From contig CAYVQF010000015.1 in NCBI GenBank assembly GCA_964454015.1, positions 1 through 64,000 on the forward strand: DNA of 64,000 nucleotides, in the 5' to 3' direction. The DNA comes from CAYVQF01 sp964454015 (GTDB lineage Bacteria; Myxococcota_A; Bradymonadia; UBA4248). Both the position numbers and the translations under genes were made by a program. Positions 33,592 to 42,955 of this stretch are shown here, in pieces (position 1 is the first letter of the stretch; the number at the start of each line of letters is the position of its first letter). The notes beneath the pieces are model-generated. The model had not been told where the DNA came from. It saw nothing but the letters and a program-made list of their open reading frames with translations, and searched no databases.

Positions 33592-35247
33592 TTTCCTTTT
33601 TTGGGGAAGCCACCGACTTTGGGCGTGCGCCATGAGCGCCTCTTGGGTCGCCCCGTCCAGCGCCAGGGCTTGCAGCACCGCCAGGTCCTGGGCCAGCCCA
33701 AAGGACGCGGGGGCCAGCGCCACCAGGGGCTGCAAACGCGCGCCCGCGTCGCGGGGGAGCATCACGGCGCGCAGAGGTGCGGCGTAGAGCTCGATGAGCT
33801 TGCCCTTGCGTTTGCCCCGGGTCTGGAGCTGAAAGTCGCACAGGGAGCTGTTGAGGAGGAGGTTGAGCCAGGGCAGGTCCGATGCCACGTGGGGCACCAG
33901 GGCGGTGCAGTCGCTGCTCACGGCGTGGCGCGCCAGATCCATGGCGAAGCTGGCGTGGGCGGCGCGGCGCGGGCACACCAGCTTGGGTGCACGGATCAAT
34001 CCTGGGTCGCGGGGCCACTGCAGGGCCCACCAGGGGCGCCCCCCCAGGCGCACCTCACGGCGCTGCTCCAGGCGCGCGCGGTGCGGCGTCAGGAGGGGCA
34101 AGAGCGGCGCGATCTCCTCGGGGCTCTCGCGCCCACTGAGATAGAGGAGGTAGAGGGGATCGGGCCGGACGTCGCCGATGACTTCGCCCGGCTCCAAGGC
34201 GGCGCCGCGCAAGAGGGGCACGAGGAAGCGTCGCGCCTCAGGCGCCCACTGGCGCACCTCCTCGGCGCGCCAGAGAAAGACGCCGCGCCCGTCTGCGTCC
34301 CGGTCCAGGCCAGAGACCACCCCTTGGAGGTCGCGCACATAGTGGGACAACGGCAAGGCGTCGGCGTCGAGGGCCGCTCCGATGCGGCGCTCAGCCGGCG
34401 CGGCGCAGGACCAGGGACCACCGTCGCGCGGCGGCGGCGGGAGGGTGCAGGTCGTGAGTGCCGCCGACTCGCGCCCAACGAGCGCCGCCTCGACTGCGCT
34501 CAGGGCCGCCGCCGCGCTCAGCCATCCTTCCACCCGCAGGTGGCGCGCCGGCCCCGGCGCGGCGCGGCGCACGAACCACACCAGGCATTGAAAGTTGGCC
34601 TCGGGGAAGAGGCGGGTCTGCCCGAAATCGATGACCTCCACCACATGGACCTGCGCCGCCAGCGCCGCGCGTAGCTTGGCCGCCATGGTGGCCGTGGTCC
34701 AATAGGCCGGGGTGATGAAGGCGGCCCAGCCCCCGGGGCGCAACAGATCCAACGCCAGATGAATGAAGAGATAGTAGAGATCGGCGCGCTGGGCGATGCG
34801 ATCGCGCCACCGGGGGCACTGGCGAAGCTGGGCGAAGCGGGCGCGCTGCCCCTTCTCGGCCACATAGGGCGGGTTGGCGATGAGGAGATCCACCTGCCCC
34901 TCGAGCTCAGCCGCCGCGCCTTGGCTCAGGGCGTCGACGCAGCGCAGCGCCAGGTGGGGCAGCGCCGGTAGAGCGCGCCGCGCTTCGTCGGTGAAGGCGG
35001 GAGAGATCTCCCACCCCAGCCAGCGCCAGCCCTGGGGCGTGGCACAGGCGGCCATGAGCGCGGCGAGGAGGGCGCCTGTGCCCGCGGCGGGATCCAGGAC
35101 CAGGGGGTTGGGCGGGAGATCGCCCTGGGCGAGCTGGAGCAAGCGGCGGGCGACGAAGTCCGCCACGGGAGGCGGGGTGAAGACCACCCCAAGGTCGCCC
35201 GCGGCTGCCGCGGGGGACACAGCCGCTGCGTCCTCAGGCCGCGCCAA
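33562..35247 (-). CDS. N6-adenine-specific DNA methyltransferase (class I, NPPY type)
   Basis: The product is 561 aa. It transfers a methyl group from S-adenosylmethionine to adenine in DNA. Motif I is DPAAGTGALLA (52-62), and the catalytic NPPY is at 125-128 (LLIANPPYVAEKG), followed by the long central and C-terminal parts typical of TaqI/Eco57I-like enzymes with a target-recognition domain (IRAPKLVCPRR, NLLLNSSLCDFQLQTRGKRKGK). No nuclease motif and no restriction gene lies next to it, so it may be an orphan or a regulatory or defence methyltransferase. Its first 14 bases overlap the stop region of the Clp-type unfoldase gene, so the two are translationally coupled. Confidence 0.85.
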   Translation of the reverse strand: MARPEDAAAVSPAAAAGDLGVVFTPPPVADFVARRLLQLAQGDLPPNPLVLDPAAGTGALLAALMAACATPQGWRWLGWEISPAFTDEARRALPALPHLALRCVDALSQGAAAELEGQVDLLIANPPYVAEKGQRARFAQLRQCPRWRDRIAQRADLYYLFIHLALDLLRPGGWAAFITPAYWTTATMAAKLRAALAAQVHVVEVIDFGQTRLFPEANFQCLVWFVRRAAPGPARHLRVEGWLSAAAALSAVEAALVGRESAALTTCTLPPPPRDGGPWSCAAPAERRIGAALDADALPLSHYVRDLQGVVSGLDRDADGRGVFLWRAEEVRQWAPEARRFLVPLLRGAALEPGEVIGDVRPDPLYLLYLSGRESPEEIAPLLPLLTPHRARLEQRREVRLGGRPWWALQWPRDPGLIRAPKLVCPRRAAHASFAMDLARHAVSSDCTALVPHVASDLPWLNLLLNSSLCDFQLQTRGKRKGKLIELYAAPLRAVMLPRDAGARLQPLVALAPASFGLAQDLAVLQALALDGATQEALMAHAQSRWLPQKRKSGRRGRDLA

Positions 35248-38179
35248 GAGTCAGCCCCTCGGTGCGATCGACCTTGACCACTTCGTCTTCGACGTAGACC
35301 CGGGCGAAATCGCCCGGCAGGAGACGGTCGCGCAGGATGAGCTCCGAGAGGGCCGCTTCGATGTACTGTTGAATGGTCTTGCGCATGGGGCGCGCCCCGT
35401 ACTGGGGATCGTAGCCGCCGCGGGCGATGAGGAAGGGCACCACGCTGGCGTCGAAGTCGAGCTGGATGTTCTTTTCTTGGTCCAGTCGCTGGGCCGAATC
35501 GGCGAGCTGGAGCTCGGCGATCTTGGCCACCTCTTCCTCTTCCAGTGGGTGGAAAACCAAGCGCTCTTCGATGCGGTTCCACAGCTCCGGCGGGAAGGCG
35601 CGCCGCGCCGCCTCGACGATGGTCTTCTCGATGCTCGCGTGCCGCTGCTTCAGGTCATGGCTGGCGCCATCGCTGAAGCCGATGGTGCCGCGCCGCCCCT
35701 CGCGCATGGCCTCGGCGGCGCCGAGGTTGCTGGTCATGACCACGACGCAGTTCGAGAAATCGACGACCCGCCCTTTGCTATCGGTCAAGCGCCCTTCGTC
35801 GAGGATCTGGAGGAGGATGTTCAAGAGATCGGGGTGGGCCTTCTCGATCTCGTCGAGGAGCACGATCTGATGGGGGTGGCGGCGCAAAGCCTCGGTGAGC
35901 TGGCCGCCGTCGTCGAAGCCCACGTAGCCCGGGGGCGGCCCGATGAGGCGCGCCACGGCGTGTTGCTCCATGTACTCGCTCATGTCGAAGCGAACCACGG
36001 CGGAACGGGCGCCGAAGAGGAAATCGGCGAGCACCTTGACCGCCTCGGTCTTGCCCACGCCAGTCGGGCCGAGGAAGAGGAAGGAGCCGATGGGGCGGTG
36101 CGAGCCGAAGCCTGCGTGGTTGCGGCGGATGACCTGCGCGATGCGGGCGATGCTCTCTTCGTGCCCGACCAGCTTCTCGCCCAGGAGCTTCTCCATGCAC
36201 AGGAAGCGCTCGCGGTCGCCCATGAGCAGACGTTCGAGGGGCACCGAAGCCATGCGCGAGATGACCTCGGCCACGTCCTCGCGCTGAACCACCCGCTTGC
36301 CGGCGCGGCGGGCCATGGAGCCCGCGCGATCGAGCACGGCTACGGCCTTGTCCGGCAGGGTGCGCTCGCGCACGTAGCGATCCGAGAGGCGCACGGCGGC
36401 CTCGATGGCATCGGGCTGATAATTGATGTGGTGGTGATCGCCGTAGCGATCGATGATGCCCTTGATGATCGTGATGGAGTCACAGATGCTCGGCGGCTTG
36501 ACCTCGATGACCTCGAAGCGCCGGTCGAAAGCGGGATCGTTGTCGACGATGCGCTTGAACTCTTGGGTCGTCGTGGCGCCAATGCAGGGCAGCTCGCCGC
36601 GGGCCAGGGCGACCTTCAGCTCACCGGCGGCGTCCGTGCCGGCATCGCCTGCACCGTTGCCGAGCCAGGTGTGGAGCTCATCCAAGAAGAGGATGACCTG
36701 CCCCTGGGCTTTGCGGACTTCCGTCTTGATGGCCATGAGCCGCTCTTGGAAGGCGCCCCGGAGCTGCGTCCCGCACAAGAGGGTGCCCATGTCCAAAGAG
36801 ATCAAGGTGCGGTCTTCCAAGCCGGGGGGCGGCTCGCGCTGGGCCATGAGCCGCGCCAGGCCTTCGATGATGGCCGTCTTGCCGACGCCGGCCGCGCCGA
36901 TGAGCACGGGGTTGTTGCTGCGGCGCTTGTTCAGGATGTCGATGAGTTGTTCCACTTCGCCGTCGCGGCCGATCACCGGGTCCAGGCGTCCTTCGCGGGC
37001 CTCGGCCAAGAGGTTGCGCCCGTATTTGACCAGCACGGGGAAGACCTTGGGGTTGAGGCCAAAGCGGTCGAAGCCCAGGGGTGAGCGGGAGGTGCGCGAG
37101 AGCGAAGCGCGGCTGTCGCGCGCCGGCGCCTGGTTCATCACCCGTTGCTGCGGGCGAGGTTGCGGCCGCTGCTGGCTGGTGCTCGGCACGATGGTGGGAC
37201 GCTTCTGGGCGTCATCTTTCTTCTTCTTGGCGACCAGGCGCTGGGCCAGATCGTTGAGGGTGGACTCTTGGCTCTCCCGGGCGGTCATTTTGGGCGCGCG
37301 CAGCCGCGGATTGGAGGGCTCACGCTTGTTCTGAGGCGCCTCGGACGGGTTGACGTGGGGGCGCCGCATCCCGGGCGAGGTCTTTGGTCGGTCCAAGCCA
37401 CTGCGCCGCCGCACCATGGCGCCGCGGTTGAGGTCCGTCTGGTGCGGCAGTTCCTCGGGCCAGGACACCAGCAGCGGTTGCTCCGGGGTCGCAGGCGCTG
37501 CCGGACGCGGCGCACTGTAACTCGCCGGGCTCGGCCCCGCCTCGATGATGGCGTAGTCGGCCGAGACCTGGTCCTGGGGGCGCACCACGGGGAAGGCGCC
37601 CGTCACCACCTCACACTCTTGCTCCCAGCGCTCGCTCCCCGAGTGTCCCTGCCCCAGTTGGCTCAGATCGGCCAAGGCGGGATGGAGCCCGATCTGCAGC
37701 GGGCTGTGTTCGGCTGGGCGCGCAAAGAGCGAGGCCTGGACCTCGCGGTGCTGGCCGCGTTGCAGCACCGTCGAGAGCTGATGCGCCTGATGGGTGGCCA
37801 CGTGGCCGAAAATCATCGCCCGCAGGGCTTCCAAATCCACACCCTGGTGGCGCAGCAAGACCGAGGCGATGCTGCGGTAGTCCTCGATGAGGGCGTGCAA
37901 GAGATGCAGGGGCTTGACCTCATCCTCGCGGGCGCTCATGGCGATCTTCATGGCGCGGTCATAGACCCGCTGGACCACGCTGGCGTCTTCGCCATAGCCG
38001 GCCTCGTTGAAGGCATCTTCGCGCACGCCGTGGGAACGCAGCATCAACTCGGCGTCACTGGGGACGCGCAGAAGACCGCGCAGTAGCGCGCTGCTGACCA
38101 GAGGTCCGCCCAAGCGATAGGACGCATCCTCGCCCTCATTCACAACGGCGCAGAGTTCGGCACTCCATGGCAACGACAT
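35234..38179 (-). CDS. ClpA/ClpC-type AAA+ unfoldase with a long disordered linker
   Basis: The product is 981 aa from the ATG at 38179, preceded by AGGAGGG; the frame opens at 38335. It unfolds proteins, probably for a ClpP-type protease. A Clp N-terminal domain (about 1-140, with PLHLLHALIED) is followed by about 190 residues rich in Pro, Gln and Arg and unlike any Clp. D1 follows (GAAGVGKT near 428-435), then, with no ClpB-type coiled middle domain, D2 (GPTGVGKT near 704-711, DEIEKAHP, SNLGAAEAM) and the small D2 domain. A TIGFSDG loop near 832 gives the IGF tripeptide used to bind ClpP. The linker and the downstream methyltransferase are unusual; it may be a specialised rather than housekeeping copy. 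Confidence 0.8.
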   Translation of the reverse strand: MSLPWSAELCAVVNEGEDASYRLGGPLVSSALLRGLLRVPSDAELMLRSHGVREDAFNEAGYGEDASVVQRVYDRAMKIAMSAREDEVKPLHLLHALIEDYRSIASVLLRHQGVDLEALRAMIFGHVATHQAHQLSTVLQRGQHREVQASLFARPAEHSPLQIGLHPALADLSQLGQGHSGSERWEQECEVVTGAFPVVRPQDQVSADYAIIEAGPSPASYSAPRPAAPATPEQPLLVSWPEELPHQTDLNRGAMVRRRSGLDRPKTSPGMRRPHVNPSEAPQNKREPSNPRLRAPKMTARESQESTLNDLAQRLVAKKKKDDAQKRPTIVPSTSQQRPQPRPQQRVMNQAPARDSRASLSRTSRSPLGFDRFGLNPKVFPVLVKYGRNLLAEAREGRLDPVIGRDGEVEQLIDILNKRRSNNPVLIGAAGVGKTAIIEGLARLMAQREPPPGLEDRTLISLDMGTLLCGTQLRGAFQERLMAIKTEVRKAQGQVILFLDELHTWLGNGAGDAGTDAAGELKVALARGELPCIGATTTQEFKRIVDNDPAFDRRFEVIEVKPPSICDSITIIKGIIDRYGDHHHINYQPDAIEAAVRLSDRYVRERTLPDKAVAVLDRAGSMARRAGKRVVQREDVAEVISRMASVPLERLLMGDRERFLCMEKLLGEKLVGHEESIARIAQVIRRNHAGFGSHRPIGSFLFLGPTGVGKTEAVKVLADFLFGARSAVVRFDMSEYMEQHAVARLIGPPPGYVGFDDGGQLTEALRRHPHQIVLLDEIEKAHPDLLNILLQILDEGRLTDSKGRVVDFSNCVVVMTSNLGAAEAMREGRRGTIGFSDGASHDLKQRHASIEKTIVEAARRAFPPELWNRIEERLVFHPLEEEEVAKIAELQLADSAQRLDQEKNIQLDFDASVVPFLIARGGYDPQYGARPMRKTIQQYIEAALSELILRDRLLPGDFARVYVEDEVVKVDRTEGLTLGAA

Positions 38180-38731
38180 CGACTCCCTCCTTGGATTTCG
38201 CTTCGCGTGCGCATCAACCCGAGACCAGACAGCCTCTCCACTCCACCCTCCCTGGGCGCGCAGTGGAACGACGCAGAAAGCCTCGCGACCGCTGACCACT
38301 GTAGCATCAAGTGGCAGCGCTCCCAAGAAAGGCACTTTCCCGTCGCCAGCTATACATGCCCGGATTTATTTCGACTGGCAACCCGGAATTTTCGTCACGC
38401 TTTGGCGCAGTGCGACAAAAAAGCTGGCCTGCAATTGCCTTGACTCCTCAGAACTATTTTTTGCTCAAGCCTAGGGCGTCTGTTGGGCCCAGGCCACTCG
38501 CGTTCGCACCCTGGGTGAACAGATAATGTCCAAGCACCGACAATGCCATGCCTTCCTGATGCCGCCACCAGCACCGCGGCGCACACCGAATACACATGGC
38601 TGGGCATTTCCTGTGCATTGCTCTATTCTTTGCCGGCCAGCGCCGCCGCCGTCACGGCTGTGGTTGCGCGACCCACAACGCTTGGGTCAATCCTCGTTTT
38701 TATCCGCTAAGGCCGCACGGCAACACCGCTT
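38180..38731. promoter_or_regulatory. Divergent intergenic region between the Clp-type gene and nadD
   Basis: These 552 bases lack a supported gene. They include AT-rich pieces (GGATTTATTTCGAC, GACAAAAAAGCTGG, AACTATTTTTTGC) compatible with promoters for both flanking genes, but I could not fix hexamers or an inverted-repeat operator with confidence. Confidence 0.4.
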
Positions 38732-39319
38732 ATGACCGCAACTCCTCCCCGGGCCATTGCCCTCTATGGCGGCTCATTCAACCCTCCACATGTGGTCCAC
38801 GTCATGACCGTGGCCTACCTGCGCGCCGTCCTCCCCGACCACCAGGTCTGGGTCACCCCCACTTACCAGCACGCCTTCGGCAAGCACCTCACCGCTTTCG
38901 AGCACCGCCTGCACATGGCGCAACTCGCCTTTGCCACGACGGACCCCTACGTCGTGGTCAGCGATCTGGAGGCCACCCTCGGCGGCGAGAGCCGCACCAT
39001 TCGTTTGGTGGACGCCCTCGATGCGCGCTACCCCGAGCTCCCCTTGACCCTCGTCGTGGGCAGCGACATCCTGCCCGAGCTGCCGCGCTGGCTCGAGGTG
39101 GAACGCCTCCTGGCACGGGTCAACCTCTTCGTCCTGCGCCGCGCCGGCTTCCCCTGCGACGACCCCCGCACCCGCGGACCCGCCTTCCCCCAACTCTCGA
39201 GCAGCGAAATCCGCCAACGCATCGCCACGGCCGGCACCGAGCCCTGCCGCGACCTGATCCCGCGCGCCGTCCTCAATCATATCGAAGCCCATCGCCTTTA
39301 TGGATCCACGTCCTCTTGA
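38732..39319 (+). CDS. nadD: Nicotinate-nucleotide adenylyltransferase
   Basis: The product is 195 aa. It joins nicotinate mononucleotide to AMP from ATP, giving deamido-NAD in NAD synthesis. The nucleotidyltransferase motif GGSFNPPHVVH (13-23) contains the two His of the H-x-x-H-type signature, and the late SSSEIRQRI block carries the S-S-x-x-I-R motif that contacts ATP. VVGSDILPELPRW matches the mid-protein loop. The length is usual for NadD. There is no clear ribosome site, but the motif begins only 12 codons in, so the start at 38732 is firm. Confidence 0.85.
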   Translation: MTATPPRAIALYGGSFNPPHVVHVMTVAYLRAVLPDHQVWVTPTYQHAFGKHLTAFEHRLHMAQLAFATTDPYVVVSDLEATLGGESRTIRLVDALDARYPELPLTLVVGSDILPELPRWLEVERLLARVNLFVLRRAGFPCDDPRTRGPAFPQLSSSEIRQRIATAGTEPCRDLIPRAVLNHIEAHRLYGSTSS

Positions 39320-39359
39320 GGTGCGCGCCGGCCTGCAGCCCGGCTGAGTCTCACTTCCT

Positions 39360-40271
39360 ATGCCCGAACACACGCCCCAGCCACAGCCGCACGCTCCCAT
39401 GACCAGCGCCGTCATCATTGGCAGCGGTCGCATGGCTGCGGCCCTCGGACACAGTCTCCAGGCCGCGGGCTACGAAGTTCGAGCCATCCAAGGCCGCCAT
39501 CCCCAGCACCGGCAGCAACTGGCGCGCGCCCTCGGTGTGGCGGCCTTCCCCATCGGGACACCCTGCGCCGCCGAGCTGTGGATCATCGCCGTCACCGACG
39601 CCGCCATCCCCCAGGTCGCCCACAACCTGCACGACATCCTCCCTGATGACGCGCTGGTCTTACACACCAGCGGTCTCCACAACGCCAACTTGCTGCGCAG
39701 CGCCGGCATCCTCAACCCTTGCGCCTCCATGCACCCTCTTGCCGCCATCACCGCGGCCCCTCCGGCCACGCTGGCCCAGCGTTTCCACGGCGTCTATTTC
39801 GCCATCGAAGGTGATCCCGACGCCTGCGTCGCCGCGGGACAGCTCGCCATCGCCTGTGGCGCTTTCCCCGTGTCGCTCAAGGCCGAGCAGAAGGGCCACT
39901 ACCACGCCGGCGCCGCCCTCTTGGCCAACCACCTCGTGACCCTCTTCGCCGCGGCAGAGCAGCTCTTTGCCAAGGCCAACATCGAGCCCGCCTTGGGGCA
40001 CGCCATGCTGCACCACCTCGCCCAGGGGGCCCTTGACAACCTGAGCCAGCATTCGCGCACTTGCGACGCCTTGACCGGACCGGTACGGCGAGGCGATATC
40101 GCGACCTTGGACGCGCACTTCAGGGCCATGGAGGAGGTGCCTGATGCGGCGCGTCTTTATCGCGCTGCGCTGCCCTTGGCCATGGACTTGGCCGCCGATG
40201 CGGGGCTGGCGCCGCGAGAGGTCGCGGCCATGGTGCACGCGGCGCGGCGCTGGAAACGGAACGAGCATTGA
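39360..40271 (+). CDS. Rossmann-fold DUF2520-type predicted oxidoreductase
   Basis: The product is 303 aa, beginning MPEHTPQPQPHAPMTSAVIIGSGRMAAALGHSL. A GSGRMAAALG nucleotide-binding motif near residue 22, WIIAVTDAAIPQVAHNL, HTSGLHNANLLR, SMHPLAAI and a C-terminal helical domain with GHYHAGAALLANHLVTL match the Rossmann plus DUF2520 layout. Such proteins are predicted 6-phosphogluconate-dehydrogenase-like reductases with NAD(P); the substrate is unknown. Its position between nadD and namZ in the same direction may be an operon of short-gap genes, without a proven link. Confidence 0.8.
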   Translation: MPEHTPQPQPHAPMTSAVIIGSGRMAAALGHSLQAAGYEVRAIQGRHPQHRQQLARALGVAAFPIGTPCAAELWIIAVTDAAIPQVAHNLHDILPDDALVLHTSGLHNANLLRSAGILNPCASMHPLAAITAAPPATLAQRFHGVYFAIEGDPDACVAAGQLAIACGAFPVSLKAEQKGHYHAGAALLANHLVTLFAAAEQLFAKANIEPALGHAMLHHLAQGALDNLSQHSRTCDALTGPVRRGDIATLDAHFRAMEEVPDAARLYRAALPLAMDLAADAGLAPREVAAMVHAARRWKRNEH

Positions 40272-40289
40272 GGCGCCCGCCCACCGGAC

Positions 40290-41492
40290 GTGGATCCGAA
40301 AAAGAAGGATGAGATTGTGGTAATTAGTGGTCTAGAACGCATCTTTAGCGACATAAAGCTCATGCAGCACATGAAGACGCGGCGGCTGGCGTGGCTGGTC
40401 AATGCCACCGCCGTCGACGGGCACTTGAGGCATGCCCTGGCCTTGTCGGCGGCTGCTGGCTTGAACGTGCGGCGTGTCTTCAGTCCTGAGCACGGTCTGT
40501 GGGGCACGGCCCAGGATATGATCGGGGTGGAGAGCGGCGAGGATCCTATCGTCAAGATGCCGGTACAATCTCTTTATGGGAACGATTACGACACGTTACG
40601 GCCTGCAGACGACGCCCTGGCCGAGGTCGACCTGTTGCTGGTGGACCTGCAGGACGTCGGGTCACGCTACTACACCTATGTCTACACGGCGTGGATGGCG
40701 GCAGAGCATGCGGCGCGCCGAGGGGTCGAGGTGTGGATCCTGGACCGGCCCAACCCGCTGGGGGGCTGCGCCATCGAAGGCAATGTGGTCCACCCTGACT
40801 TCCGCTCCTTCGTGGGGATGGCGGCCGTGGCCAATCGCCACGCGATGACCCTGGCGGAGGTGGTGCGGTTCTTGGCGCGGGAGGCCGATCTGGAGGAGGC
40901 CATCACCCCCATCACCATGCAGGGCTGGCGGCGGGAGATGTGCTTCGAGGAGACGGGCTTGCCTTGGGTGATGCCCTCGCCGAACATGCCCACCTGCGAC
41001 ACGGCGTGGGTCTATCCCGGGCAGTGCCTCTTGGAGGGGACCAACCTCTCCGAGGGGCGCGGCACGACCCGACCCTTCGAGGTTTTCGGGGCGCCCTGGC
41101 TCGACACGGAGGCCGTGGCCGCGGCGCTGGCCCAGGAGGACTTGCCCGGCTGCACCCTGCGCCCGCTGTGTTTCCAGCCCACGTTCCAGAAGTACGCCGG
41201 CCAAGTCTGCCAGGGCTTCCAGCTTCACGTCACGGAGCGGCAGGTGTTCAGGCCGCTGCTGACGACCATGGCCTTGCTGCAGGTGGTGCACCGCCTCCAC
41301 CCCGAGGACTTCGCGTGGCGCACGGAGGTCTATGAGTTCGTCAGCAATAGGCTGGCCATCGACCTCCTGCTGGGTGAGCCCTTGGTGCGTCATGCCATCG
41401 AGGATCAGATGCCCCTGGCGGAGATCGCCGCAGCGCTGGAGCAGGCGCAGCGCCCCTTTTTACCGCTGCGCGAGGCCGCGCTCCTTTATTGA
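40290..41492 (+). CDS. namZ: Exo-beta-N-acetylmuramidase NamZ family (DUF1343)
   Basis: The product is 400 aa from GTG 40290, 18 bases after the previous gene; GTG 40317 with AGAAGG upstream is an alternative start. NamZ-type enzymes release N-acetylmuramic acid from muropeptide sugar ends in cell-wall recycling. Signature blocks are present: FSPEHGLWGTAQ, SLYG, DLQDVGSRYYTYV, WILDRPNPLGG, EGN, PSPNMPTCDTAWVYPGQCLLEGTNLSEGRGTTRPFE and FQPTFQKYAG. This order is diagnostic of DUF1343. I see no signal peptide, so a cytoplasmic recycling role is likely if the start is correct. Confidence 0.85.
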   Translation: MDPKKKDEIVVISGLERIFSDIKLMQHMKTRRLAWLVNATAVDGHLRHALALSAAAGLNVRRVFSPEHGLWGTAQDMIGVESGEDPIVKMPVQSLYGNDYDTLRPADDALAEVDLLLVDLQDVGSRYYTYVYTAWMAAEHAARRGVEVWILDRPNPLGGCAIEGNVVHPDFRSFVGMAAVANRHAMTLAEVVRFLAREADLEEAITPITMQGWRREMCFEETGLPWVMPSPNMPTCDTAWVYPGQCLLEGTNLSEGRGTTRPFEVFGAPWLDTEAVAAALAQEDLPGCTLRPLCFQPTFQKYAGQVCQGFQLHVTERQVFRPLLTTMALLQVVHRLHPEDFAWRTEVYEFVSNRLAIDLLLGEPLVRHAIEDQMPLAEIAAALEQAQRPFLPLREAALLY

Positions 41493-41507
41493 GCACAGGC
41501 GCGGCTT

Positions 41508-42863
41508 TTAGCGCACGGTGCGCACCACTCTGAAGCCCAAGCTGTAGTCGCGGTAACGGGGAGATCGGGCGTTGCGGGCGGCAGCGCGCACGCTGTGGGC
41601 GCTCGAGCCCCAGCTCCCGCCGCGGGCCACCCGCGCCTGGCCGCTGCGCGGACCCACGGGGTCGACGGCGGCGGCTGTGCCGTACTCACCGTACCAATCC
41701 CAGACCCACTCCCAGACATTGCCGTGCACATCGTGCAGGCCCCAGGCGTTGGCGCTCTTGCCGCCCACGGCGCGGATCTTCTCGTCGGAGTTGCTGGTGT
41801 ACCAAGCCACCGTGTCGAGATCGGCGCTGCTGTGGTAGGCGGCGTCGCTCCCGGCGCGGGCGAAGTGCTCCCACTCGGCCTCGGTGGGCAGCCGATAACC
41901 GCGGCAATCCAGGCCGGCGAAGACCACCTCGCTGCACGTGTAGTCGCCCTCACACCAGCGCGTCTCATTGCCGCTGCAGGCGCTACCCGGGCTGCCGCTG
42001 CAGCCGTTGAGCTGATAGCACTCCTGGAGTCCGGCCTGACGTGAGAGGGTGTTGGCGTAGGTCACGGCGTCGAACCAGCTCACCCGCTCCACGGGACACT
42101 TGGTACCACAGCCGGAGAAATGGGACGGGTTGCTTCCCATCACGGCGACCCACTCACCCTGGGTCACCTCGGTCCGGCCGACCATGAGATCGCGCTTCAG
42201 GGTCACCTGGTGCTGCGCCTCATCCTCGCGCCGGCCACTCTCAGCGCTCGGGCTGCCCATGGTGAAGGCGCCCGCCTTGACCCGCAGGAAGTGGCCCGCC
42301 TCGCGCTCGCTTAGGGCCACGGCCGCGTCCTTGACCGGAGCTTGGGGCACCACGGGCGCGGGCTCAGCGCAAGCCCCGTCGACCTTCTCATAGCGACAGA
42401 GGTAGGCCCGCGCCAGGCGCGGATAGGCCTCGCGGGCGGCCGAGGCCAGGTTCGCCCCCTCTTGACTGGTGAGGGTTTCGTAGACCATCTCCCCCTGATC
42501 GTTGAGCACGGTGAGGGTGAACTCGAAGCTCTTGCGGCCGAGAGAGCGGGCCTTCAATTCATAGATCAAGTCCACCATGACCCGGCGAGAGGCCGTGAGC
42601 ATACACTCCCGGTCGGAGGTCGCTGCCAAGCCGATCTGCTCGCGACACTGCGCCATGACGACGTCCATCTCGCGGTCGGCGGTGAAACGCATGGCCGAGA
42701 GATCGGTGATCACCGAGCGGAAATGGCTCAGCTCACCTGCCAGGGTGCCTTGCTCGGCGTTGCTGCCACCGAAGACCACATAGACGCGCTTCTCCTCGGC
42801 GGCCACCGCCACAGACAGGGAGAACGTGAGCAAGAGCACACCCAGGAACAATCCACCACGCAT
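41508..42863 (-). CDS. Secreted FGE-sulfatase (SUMF1-like) domain protein
   Basis: The product is 451 aa from the ATG at 42863 with GAGGTGAG upstream; the frame opens at 42959. A signal peptide (MRGGLFLGVLLLTFSLSVAVAA-EE) precedes a roughly 180-residue domain of unknown type that may bind ligand or form a dimer. The C-terminal 240 residues form the formylglycine-generating-enzyme-like fold: FTMGSPSAESGRREDEAQHQV, GRTEVTQGEW, ERVSWFDAVTYAN, RLPTEAEWEHFARAG, GLHDVHGNVWEWVWDWYG, VARGGSWGSSA and YSLGFRVVR. A real FGE needs active-site Cys residues, which are not evident here, so a binding protein of the SUMF type is more likely. Confidence 0.8.
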   Translation of the reverse strand: MRGGLFLGVLLLTFSLSVAVAAEEKRVYVVFGGSNAEQGTLAGELSHFRSVITDLSAMRFTADREMDVVMAQCREQIGLAATSDRECMLTASRRVMVDLIYELKARSLGRKSFEFTLTVLNDQGEMVYETLTSQEGANLASAAREAYPRLARAYLCRYEKVDGACAEPAPVVPQAPVKDAAVALSEREAGHFLRVKAGAFTMGSPSAESGRREDEAQHQVTLKRDLMVGRTEVTQGEWVAVMGSNPSHFSGCGTKCPVERVSWFDAVTYANTLSRQAGLQECYQLNGCSGSPGSACSGNETRWCEGDYTCSEVVFAGLDCRGYRLPTEAEWEHFARAGSDAAYHSSADLDTVAWYTSNSDEKIRAVGGKSANAWGLHDVHGNVWEWVWDWYGEYGTAAAVDPVGPRSGQARVARGGSWGSSAHSVRAAARNARSPRYRDYSLGFRVVRTVR

Positions 42864-42955
42864 CGTCTCACCTCGCAAGATGCCGCCTCGCCGCCACAGG
42901 CTGGGCCAACGGCCCCATGGTACGATCCTTCGACCGACTTGATTCACTGCCGGCC

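Noticed and set aside
34874..37084. 736-aa plus frame opposite methyltransferase and Clp genes
   Set aside because: Crosses two well-supported genes on the other strand with no motif.
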